Positions 5,225-9,862 of a stretch of 9,862 nt of DNA are shown here, in pieces (within the stretch, counting starts at the first letter, position 1; every line of letters starts with the position of its first letter). The DNA comes from an uncultured Gemella sp. Lineage in GTDB: Bacteria; Bacillota; Bacilli; Staphylococcales; Gemellaceae. The translations under genes and the position numbers were made by a program. Under the pieces are notes generated by a model. The model did not search any database and had not been told where the DNA came from. It saw only the letters and a list, made by a program, of their open reading frames with translations. The stretch lies in contig NZ_CAAFUZ010000059.1 of the NCBI RefSeq assembly GCF_900766305.1, positions 1-9,862 of the forward strand. Reading direction: 5' to 3'.

Positions 5225-5467
5225 CTTTAAACATATTAAAGCCAAATTCTTATTATTTGTCTGTGATTATGAGAAGTCAATTTAGTGTTTTATATGATTA
5301 TCAATAACTTTACTTCCAATTATACTTTTCCAATTTTCTCTATTATAGTTATCAACTAGATCAAAGAATAGAGTGCATCCTCTATACTATCTTATCAGCG
5401 TGTAGGAAAACTTCTGTATATACTAGATTGTCACTCACTTTTTCTCTTTGATTGAAATAGAACACAT
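5225..5467 (-). other. non-coding segment between sin remnant and cassette A
   Basis: No ORF. Just after sin there is a small hairpin ATAGAG/CTCTAT followed by TCTTT (around 5365-5390), which may be the sin terminator; copy C keeps it as ATAGAG/TTTTAT with G-T pairs. Conserved repeats of the GTTGATAACTATAATAG and AGTTATTGATAATCATAT kind follow. Confidence 0.4.
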
Positions 5468-5791
5468 TTATATGTTTTTATTCTGTTTAATCCTATGAAC
5501 CGTGTGTCTTGTGATATTGACTTCTTTACCAATTGTATTGACTTGTTCTAACATTTCTACAACTCGATGATAGATAATGCGTTTTTGTGGATCTTTTGCA
5601 TCTACAGAATACAATAATGGGCGTCCTTTATATACACCTTCTTCTTTAACAGCTTTAATGCCTTGTGCTTGTCTGCGCTTACTTTCATTTCTTTCTTGTT
5701 CTGAAACCATTGCTAATATTTGAATGATTAGATTTTTCATAAATTTATCTAATAATGGGTTACCAATAACTTCGTTCATAATAGGTATACT
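5468..5791 (-). pseudogene. sin: truncated Sin-type serine recombinase (resolvase)
   Basis: The 103-residue frame begins with [20 protein letters not shown] and contains [20 protein letters not shown] and KGRPLL, all typical of the C-terminal half of Sin, the resolvase that keeps large staphylococcal plasmids monomeric. Homology runs a few codons upstream (SIPIM, to about 5791) and stops. The N-terminal catalytic domain with the nucleophilic serine near residue 9 and the arginines that activate the phosphate is missing, so it cannot cut DNA. Near the end, the DNA-binding helix-turn-helix reads [20 protein letters not shown], where I recall about three more residues in full Sin, indicating further decay. 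The TAA at 5468-5470 coincides with the boundary of the A/C inverted repeat. The internal ATG is an old codon within the gene, not a real start. Confidence 0.85.
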
Positions 5792-5936
5792 CTTATTAAG
5801 CGAAAATATTATCTATTACAAAAAACGTTATTCTGTTCATTTTTAAACTTAATTAAGAAACATTTCACTTATAATTGTAAATAAATGTTTTATGATTTGA
5901 AAATAAGGTTATACTAAATATGTATTATAGTACATA
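5792..5936 (+). promoter_or_regulatory. upstream region and promoter of cassette B
   Basis: TTGAAA (5897-5902) and TATGTA (5919-5924) are spaced 16 nt, in the block AAAATAAGGTTATACTAAAT that matches the A and C promoters with few changes. Upstream, 5792-5890 has no ORF and little similarity to the other copies; ACTTAATTAAG near 5848 is a short palindrome. Confidence 0.4.
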
Positions 5937-5951
5937 GGGAGGTGACATTAC

Positions 5952-6038
5952 ATGTTACATCGTTTCTTAACAATCTGGGGCCAATTCTTCGTTGACAAAA
6001 TTGAATATTATGGTCAAGATAAACCTTATACAAAATAA
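5952..6038 (+). CDS. peptide 1, copy B: 28-residue amphipathic peptide
   Basis: Homologue of the copy A and C peptides, starting MLHRFLTIWGQFFVDK and ending with the same IEYYGQDKPYTK. It differs from copy C only at residues 9 (W for F) and 14 (V for Y), while six other codons differ by synonymous changes, which argues for selection on the protein. The ribosome binding site AGGGAGGTGA (5937-5946) is complementary to the 16S tail over nine or more bases and differs from that of A and C. Net charge is about +1. Followed by peptide 2 after 48 nt. It is the only copy with tryptophan. Same inferred role, a leaderless membrane-active peptide of a two-peptide pair. Confidence 0.75.
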   Translation: MLHRFLTIWGQFFVDKIEYYGQDKPYTK

Positions 6039-6086
6039 TATAATTAGTCCATTACGTATTCATAAAATAGTAAGGAGAGAAATCAT

Positions 6087-6143
6087 ATGTTAGAAGATAT
6101 CTATGAAGAATTTATTGGATTCTTAAAACGCATTGGTCTTTAA
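6087..6143 (+). CDS. peptide 2, copy B: 18-residue amphipathic peptide
   Basis: Encodes MLEDIYEEFIGFLKRIGL, identical in sequence to copy C and two residues different from copy A. Its DNA differs from copy C by one silent change (CGC for CGT), while the 48-nt spacer before it is strongly diverged, again pointing to selection on the peptide. The ribosome binding site is AAGGAGAG (6072-6079). Net charge is about -2, complementary to the basic peptide 1. The transcript ends at 6196-6243. Confidence 0.75.
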   Translation: MLEDIYEEFIGFLKRIGL

Positions 6144-6195
6144 TATTAAAAGTAATTAATCCCTAAAAAGTACTTTCCCATTAATTATATTTTCT

Positions 6196-6243
6196 AAGAA
6201 GGCTATAATTAAGGCAGTGTGCTTAGTTATAGTCTTCTTTTTT
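6196..6243 (+). terminator. terminator of peptide cassette B
   Basis: AAGAAGGCTATAATTAAG (6196-6213) pairs with CTTAGTTATAGTCTTCTT (6222-6239), an 18-bp stem with two G-T pairs, followed by a run of T. It differs completely from the terminators of A and C. Confidence 0.8.
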
Positions 6244-6426
6244 CAGTGCTTATATTAAAAAAGCACCTAAAACGGTACTATACAGAAGAAAATGTAAAGG
6301 TATAGTCCTTACATATTACAATGTATTTTTATAATATGTAATAAAAATAAAAATATTTTAAAAGGAATTCTTTTATAAATTATAATTACAATTAATAATT
6401 ATTTATAAACTTTTCTCATCTGAAAA
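6244..6426. other. intergenic region with small hairpins
   Basis: No gene. Potential stems: GTGCTT with AAGCAC (about 6246-6266), ACTATAC (6277-6283) with GTATAGT (6300-6306), and ACATATTA (6311-6318) with TAATATGT (6332-6339). None has a clear T run on the plus strand; some may terminate capA-strand transcription. Confidence 0.4.
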
Positions 6427-6900
6427 TTATTTATCAATAACTACTTCACGAGTAATATATTTTAATCTTTGTTTAGTTATACCCATATCGTAAAAATTAT
6501 TTCACCGATAATTTTTAATGTTTTTTCAATTCGGAGTATTAAAATGTTTGAACCCAGAATATGGTTTATAATAACCATCTAAAAGTGACTCTTGATTGAT
6601 AAATTCAACGTCAGCTCTTTGAATATCCTTTTTAATAGGTTGATATATGGGTTTAAAATCGTAGCCATTTTTTCCTATTTGAGCATTTCTATAAAACTCT
6701 GGATGAATTAGATTATCCCCTACTACAACTACGCTTACCGTTTGATTTAAATTTTTATTTAGTGTAATACTACTTATAAATAAAAATGTCACTACTGATA
6801 ATATTATATAAATGTAGTATCTAAATATTGTTGTCACTTCGTTATTTAATTTTCTATTTCCATATTTATATTTTAAGTTAGCATGTCTATCAAATATCAT
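6427..6900 (-). pseudogene. capA: capA remnant, poly-gamma-glutamate synthesis protein
   Basis: The minus strand has an open frame of 124 residues with a membrane anchor at about 28-46 and then the CapA-type start of the extracytoplasmic domain: VGDNLIHPEFYRNAQ (60-74), YDFKPIYQPIKKDIQRADVE and FINQESLL, then SGFKHFNTPN, after which it stops at 6526-6528. A further minus-strand frame, DMGITKQRLKYITREVVIDK ending at 6427-6429, resembles a CapA-like C terminus, so the middle of about 200 residues seems deleted around 6500-6530. CapA-family proteins (metallophosphatase-like fold) are the anchoring component of PGA capsule synthesis and act with CapB and CapC, which are absent here. The gene is non-functional. 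Its true start is unclear because the frame is open further upstream to about 6981 without a ribosome binding site. Confidence 0.75.
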
Positions 6901-7120
6901 TAAACTATTTTTGCCTTTAAGATATCCAGCAAATGAGAATACCTCTGCTTCAATTATTTCTACATCTTTTCTGGCTCTACATCAAATCGGACTGTTGAGA
7001 CTAGGCAACATTAAGTTGTTTAATTAATGAGATGTAAGATTCGCACATATCAATAGTTACTGTTTTAACTTTTTTGATAAGGCTATATTATATATACATT
7101 AATTTTTAAAGGAGACGTTA
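6901..7120 (+). promoter_or_regulatory. divergent region between capA remnant and PGA hydrolase gene
   Basis: No gene apart from the upstream extension of the capA frame (to about 6981). TATATT and TACATT boxes near 7084-7099 with a TTGATA nearby (about 7075) form an imperfect promoter; the ribosome binding site AAAGGAG (7108-7114) lies 6 nt before the ATG at 7121. Confidence 0.4.
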
Positions 7121-7981
7121 ATGAGTTTTATAAACATTTTTTCAATGAATAAAGTTATTTTAGGAATTGTAATTACACTTATTGTATCAATTTTATTAAA
7201 CTTTGACATGAATGTGGAAGCGAATACAAAAAAATGTTCACAAAATCCTTATGTTACAACTGACATCATCCAATCTCAGAAGTTATCATCATTAAACACA
7301 GAGACAGGTAGCAATTCAGAAATGGTTGGAATAGCCCCATCTGAACGAGAAAACGATAAATATCAATCTATGACACAGCTAGAAGATGAGACAACTGAAG
7401 GAGTAGATTGGAAAAAAAGTATAAGAAATACTGGTAAAGAAATACTTATCGTAGCTCCTCATGGTGGTAATATTGAACAAGGTACAACGGAATTGACAAA
7501 AGCCTTAGCGGATAAAGGGAATTATGACTATTTTTCATTTGAAGCCATCAGACCCAAAAATAATTCTGAATTACATGTAACTTCTAGAAATTATAATGAC
7601 CTTATGCTGAATTCAATGATTCAGAATCGTAAAGCTACGATTTCTATTCACGGTGCTAAAGGAAATGAAAAAATTGTTTATATTGGAGGACCTCGTTCTG
7701 ATTTAAGAAATGAAATAGAGAAAGAACTTGTTAGTCGTGGATTCAATGTTATGGTTCCTCCAGACAATCTTAGTGGAAAAGATGATGAAAATTTCATAAA
7801 TAGAGAAAAAGGCAATACAGGTATTCAATTAGAATTAACATATGCCTTAAGAAAATCATTTTTTACTAATAATGATGTGAGAACTAAAAATCGTTCATAT
7901 CAGTATAATTGGACACATGAGATGTATGAATTTTTAGATGCGCTATACAACAGCATTCATAATATTTATCCCAATACTTAA
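7121..7981 (+). CDS. secreted poly-gamma-glutamate hydrolase family protein (PghP-like)
   Basis: A complete 286-residue protein with a signal peptide (basic N terminus, hydrophobic 11-29, likely cleavage after VEA at 34), a low-complexity polar linker (35-95), then a domain of the phage PghP/DUF867 PGA-hydrolase family. Conserved points are IVAPHGGNIEQGT (110-122, with H114 and E119 as zinc ligands), ATISIHGAKG (172-181, H177 the third ligand) and GIQLELT (234-240, E238 a candidate catalytic acid). The family's zinc enzymes cut gamma-glutamyl bonds in PGA. The phage enzymes are cytoplasmic until lysis; here a signal peptide would send it out, so it could loosen a PGA capsule outside the cell. 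It lies divergent from the capA remnant, on the opposite strand. The first ATG at 7121 has the ribosome binding site; an in-frame ATG at residue 9 is possible. Transcript ends at 8183-8226. Confidence 0.75.
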   Translation: MSFINIFSMNKVILGIVITLIVSILLNFDMNVEANTKKCSQNPYVTTDIIQSQKLSSLNTETGSNSEMVGIAPSERENDKYQSMTQLEDETTEGVDWKKSIRNTGKEILIVAPHGGNIEQGTTELTKALADKGNYDYFSFEAIRPKNNSELHVTSRNYNDLMLNSMIQNRKATISIHGAKGNEKIVYIGGPRSDLRNEIEKELVSRGFNVMVPPDNLSGKDDENFINREKGNTGIQLELTYALRKSFFTNNDVRTKNRSYQYNWTHEMYEFLDALYNSIHNIYPNT

Positions 7982-8013
7982 AAAACATTTTGACAATAAA
8001 ACTATCTTAAATG

Positions 8014-8100
8014 TTAAAAATTAATTTTAACACGATAATAACCTATATATTTCTCCTCTTGATTATCAGTTTTACTATCGATAGAAATTTTATTTTTTTA
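8014..8100 (-). pseudogene. C-terminal fragment of an unidentified protein
   Basis: The minus strand from about 8097 to TAA at 8014-8016 reads KISIDSKTDNQEEKYIGYYR then VKINF, a protein-like tail. A poly-A tract just upstream (about 8092-8100) brings a stop in frame; in a shifted frame the sequence continues for some codons (TLD, SDIGLKK), so it may be a frameshifted relic. No start or ribosome binding site. Family unknown. Confidence 0.3.
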
Positions 8101-8182
8101 ATCCAATGTCACTTTCTGTATAAAATTATAAATTCAATTATGTTACAATAGTTATACACCTTTTGAACCCAAAAATTATGCC

Positions 8183-8226
8183 ATAAGACAGTTACACAAT
8201 GTTAGCGTAACTGTCTTATTTTTTTA
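8183..8226 (+). terminator. intrinsic terminator downstream of the PghP-like gene
   Basis: ATAAGACAGTTAC (8183-8195) pairs perfectly with GTAACTGTCTTAT (8207-8219), 13 bp, followed by seven T. It is about 200 nt after the gene, and no other plus-strand gene lies between. Confidence 0.85.
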
Positions 8227-8617
8227 CTGCAAAGCGTAGACATTTTTGAAAAGGAATACGGAGAATAGTTATAATCTACTACTTTTATATTGAATAGCAA
8301 TATTAGTTTATCAAACATCAATTTATGCTACTATGCAGTCTTTGATTTTAGATATGAACCGATTAAATTTATCGAATTTATACATAGATTTTCTATTTTT
8401 GAACTATTCACTCATTTAAGTTGTTATTATATTAATTATATTTATAAAGTGTCTTCTTCATTTCTTATATTATAAAAAGAAAGTATCATTATATAATACT
8501 AAGGTATTACAGATTACATAATATAAAGGTTGCTTATCTCTCAGGGGTTAATTCAGACGCAGAGAGGAGGTATAATTACGTTTGCTTTGTTCACAACATA
8601 ACCACAGAAGCAGTTTG
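8227..8617. other. region between the PghP-like gene terminator and cassette C unit
   Basis: No gene I can support. A plus-strand frame from a TTG at 8290 to 8475 encodes a hydrophobic, aromatic-rich 61-residue sequence (CYYAVFDFRYEPIKFIEFIH) without a ribosome binding site; a second frame open from about 8490 to 8617 reads VAYLSGVNSDAERRYNYVCF without a start. Both may be decayed coding DNA. GAGAGGAGG at 8562-8570 resembles a ribosome binding site but no ATG follows. Confidence 0.3.
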
Positions 8618-8916
8618 AAATGTGTTCCATTTCAATCAAAGATAAAAAGTGGAGGACAACCTAGTATATAAAGAGGCATTCCTACACGCTAATAAGGTAA
8701 TATAGAGGACGATGCATTTTATTCTTTGGTCTCTCAAATGTCATAGTTGATAACTATAATAGAAAAAAATTGAAAAAGTATAATTTGAAGTAAAGTTATT
8801 GATAATTATATAAAACAACTCTTCCTCGTATGAGAACATTTTTTATTATAAAATATTGAATTAACTTCTCACGGTCACAGGCAATTAATAATAATTTGGT
8901 TTTAACATGTTTAAAG

Positions 8917-8945
8917 TTTTTAAATAAGGTTAAACAAAGTATGTA
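8917..8945 (+). promoter_or_regulatory. conserved promoter block of cassette C
   Basis: TTTTTA (8917-8922) and TATGTA (8940-8945) spaced 17 nt within the shared block AATAAGGTTAAACAAAGTAT. The predicted start lies about 20 nt before the peptide 1 ATG. GTTTAA and TTAAAC flank the spacer as a loose inverted repeat and may bind a regulator. Confidence 0.4.
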
Positions 8946-8970
8946 AGACAAAAAATGAGGAGGAATAAAA

Positions 8971-9057
8971 ATGTTACATCGTTTCTTAACAATTTTTGGT
9001 CAATTCTTCTATGATAAAATCGAATATTATGGCCAAGATAAACCTTACACAAAATAA
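8971..9057 (+). CDS. peptide 1, copy C: 28-residue amphipathic peptide
   Basis: Starts MLHRFLTIFGQFFYDK and ends IEYYGQDKPYTK, close to copies A and B. The helix-forming part 2-20 is rich in aromatic residues; the polar tail is invariant. ATG at 8971 follows GAGGAGGAATAAAA. The gene lies in the copy C inverted repeat and is followed after 47 nt by peptide 2. No leader, cysteine or signal peptide. A two-peptide membrane-active system is inferred from the charge pattern (about +1 here, about -2 in the partner) and from the pair being kept together in three copies. Confidence 0.75.
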   Translation: MLHRFLTIFGQFFYDKIEYYGQDKPYTK

Positions 9058-9104
9058 TTATTGCTAAGTATATTACTTATTTGTAATATCAAGGAGGGAA
9101 ATTT

Positions 9105-9161
9105 ATGTTAGAAGATATCTATGAAGAATTTATTGGATTCTTAAAACGTATTGGTCTTTAA
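9105..9161 (+). CDS. peptide 2, copy C: 18-residue amphipathic peptide
   Basis: Encodes MLEDIYEEFIGFLKRIGL, the same protein as copy B. The ribosome binding site AAGGAGGGAA (9091-9100) lies 4-7 nt before ATG. The sequence between stop and terminator is near-identical to copy A, up to 9260. See copy A for the helical-wheel description. Confidence 0.75.
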   Translation: MLEDIYEEFIGFLKRIGL

Positions 9162-9260
9162 TAAAAATTATTGATACCGAAACTATTTAACATTAACTTA
9201 TAACCTAGTACAATTACTAGTAACTATGTTCTTTACTAAACTAAATATTTTAGAATTGAA

Positions 9261-9297
9261 GAGTCCGGAACATAAAATCTCTGGACTCTTTCCTTTT
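9261..9297 (+). terminator. terminator of peptide cassette C
   Basis: GAGTCCGGA (9261-9269) pairs with TCTGGACTC (9280-9288), 9 bp with one G-T pair, followed by a T-rich run. It begins exactly where similarity to copy A ends. Confidence 0.75.
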
Positions 9298-9457
9298 TGT
9301 TTTTTTGAATTTGTGAAGGGCTAAAGCCCAAAAATTTTTAATATCTTTTTATAAATTTTTTATGCACTATCTCAGCTTTAAAGCAAAAAGAGGTTTGAGA
9401 CGTTAAAAGGGATGTTTTGTATCTTGCATCACCTATATATTTGGAGAGGAGTTTTTT
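9298..9457. other. region upstream of the rep remnant
   Basis: Holds a short GGGC/GCCC hairpin (9318-9329) and nothing else I can name. Rep_3 plasmids often have iterons next to rep; I see no clear tandem repeats here. Confidence 0.35.
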
Positions 9458-9600
9458 ATGTCTGGTAAAACAGTAGTATATATAAATAAGTTTAGTACCA
9501 TTAAGACGTTTTACAAGTATTGAAGTAGATTTATTCTTTCCATTATGCAATAAACTTAAAGAACAGGATGCGAGAAAAGTAATTATTCCGTTTAGACATC
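9458..9600 (+). pseudogene. frameshifted N-terminal fragment of a Rep_3-type replication initiator
   Basis: ATG at 9458 follows GGAGAGGAG (9442-9450). Frame one reads MSGKTVVYINKFSTIKTF and soon stops (9521-9523). Skipping to the next frame near 9510 gives FTSIEVDLFFPLCNKLKEQD then ARKVIIPF. Together this follows the Rep_3 (PF01051) N-terminal pattern: a VVY-N start, then a short gap, then the core phi-D-L-F-F-x-x-C-x-K-L-K helix of the first winged-helix domain. Rep_3 proteins open theta-type iteron origins of small staphylococcal plasmids. Here a one-base deletion and loss of everything after about 9595 make the gene dead; intact Rep_3 proteins have about 280-330 residues. The match is from memory, not from a search. 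Confidence 0.55.
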
Positions 9601-9739
9601 GTTTTTTATTGATAATCATACAATTTTATTGTAATAGCATCTTTTATAAGAGCGTTATATCATTTTAAAATTCATAATAATATATATTATGGTTTAGTCT
9701 TAATAATAAAGATCCTTAAAAAATGCGATTAAGCGATTG
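9601..9739. other. AT-rich spacer, no feature seen
   Basis: No ORF, repeat or promoter that I can support. Confidence 0.4.
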
Positions 9740-9862
9740 AAAGAATCAAAACCACCCGTATGAAAGGGTGGTTTGTTCTACGGCTATAAGCCTTTCTTAC
9801 TGGCCAGTCCTAAAAGGGCACTGATAGGTCAGCCAACTGCACTACTTTCCCAGCACCCCTAA
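9740..9862. mobile_element. GC-rich structured segment, possible IS200/IS605-type end
   Basis: AAACCACCC (9749-9757) and GGGTGGTTT (9766-9774) form a perfect 9-bp hairpin with an 8-nt loop. It is followed by about 85 nt of much higher GC than the rest of the window, with small self-complementary pieces (GGCTATAAGCC, ACTGGCCAGT, TGACC/GGTCA-like) up to the window's end. Subterminal hairpins and GC-rich structured ends of this sort are usual for IS200/IS605 elements, whose TnpA recognises hairpins and whose TnpB guide RNA covers the right end. No tnpA or tnpB is within the window, so this could instead be another structured RNA. Confidence 0.35.

Larger units (their letters stand above)
4881..5469 (-). 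repeat. inverted repeat unit, copy A
   Basis: The minus strand of this segment matches the plus strand of 8618-9260 nearly throughout. The match starts at the last bases of the sin stop codon, runs through about 300 nt of non-coding DNA, the promoter and both peptide genes, and ends just before the terminator. Copy A lacks about 45-60 nt present in copy C around 8821-8870. I judge identity to be clearly above 80%, but did not compute it. Confidence 0.85.
8618..9260 (+). repeat. inverted repeat unit, copy C
   Basis: Partner of the minus-strand unit at 4881-5469. The match begins at AAATGTGTT (8618), corresponding to the sequence directly after sin in copy A, although no sin gene is here. It ends at TAGAATTGAA (9260) immediately before the terminator, which is different. 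The two units point towards opposite strands and flank 3.1 kb. Confidence 0.85.

Noticed and set aside
8290..8475. 61-codon plus-strand frame as a gene
   Set aside because: Starts at TTG without a ribosome binding site and consists of aromatic/isoleucine-rich residues expected from AT-rich DNA; mentioned only as possible decayed DNA.
8905..8945. AgrA binding sites before the peptide cassettes
   Set aside because: Two GTT-centred boxes exist, but they are 13 bp apart rather than the usual about 21, and they match the consensus poorly.
4851..9297. CRISPR array or lantibiotic/thiopeptide locus
   Set aside because: The repeats are few, long and coding, without regular spacers; the peptides have no cysteines or leader, and no modification enzymes are present.
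9338..9619. 93-codon minus-strand frame
   Set aside because: Antisense to the better supported Rep_3 remnant, without ribosome binding site or recognisable domain.

Overview
The window looks like accessory DNA, most likely plasmid DNA, from a Staphylococcus species, probably coagulase-negative (an inference). Pointers are the very low GC content, strong AAGGAGG ribosome binding sites, the C-terminal half of a Sin-type serine recombinase, a type I Fst-like toxin/antisense module, a poly-gamma-glutamate (PGA) gene remnant next to a PGA-hydrolase-like gene, a broken Rep_3-type initiator, and remnants of insertion sequences. The gene content is a mosaic: a few intact genes separated by long, decayed AT-rich DNA.

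Layout. 1-190: an IS3-family end with a broken orfA. 189-640 (minus): a two-gene unit (21 and 69 codons, overlapping) with a structured leader. 862-1128 (plus): an 88-residue protein with a winged-helix-like segment. 1129-1480: a 44-bp direct repeat and a ~130-nt hairpin that resembles a single-strand origin of rolling-circle plasmids. 1480-2760: decayed DNA with a gene fragment, a terminator and palindromes. 2760-4224: a two-gene ABC exporter of the BcrAB/LanFE self-protection type, closed by a strong terminator. 4500-4715: an Fst-like toxin with its antisense RNA. 4851-6243 and 8618-9297: three copies of a two-peptide cassette, one of them associated with a truncated sin gene. 6427-6900: a capA pseudogene. 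7121-7981: a secreted PGA-hydrolase-like protein. 9458-9600: a frameshifted rep. 9740-9862: a GC-rich folded segment that may be the end of an IS.

The most interesting content is a repeated dicistronic unit of micro-genes. Each copy encodes a 28-residue and an 18-residue amphipathic peptide, each with its own Shine-Dalgarno, separated by 47-48 nt. Copies A (minus) and C (plus) lie in long inverted repeats about 3.1 kb apart; copy B (plus) lies between them and is much more diverged outside the coding parts. Codons differ mostly at third positions while spacers, promoters and terminators have drifted or been replaced, which argues that the peptides are translated and under selection. They have no leader, no cysteines and no modification genes nearby, so they look like phenol-soluble-modulin-like or leaderless two-peptide bacteriocin-like molecules. 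I do not recognise the pair as a named family.

Possible cooperation (inference): the ABC pair has the glutamate variant of the Q-loop seen in lantibiotic-immunity and bacitracin-resistance ATPases, so it could protect the host against, or export, the amphipathic peptides. The PGA-hydrolase-like enzyme could loosen poly-glutamate capsules of competitors or of the host. The Fst-like module would stabilise the replicon.
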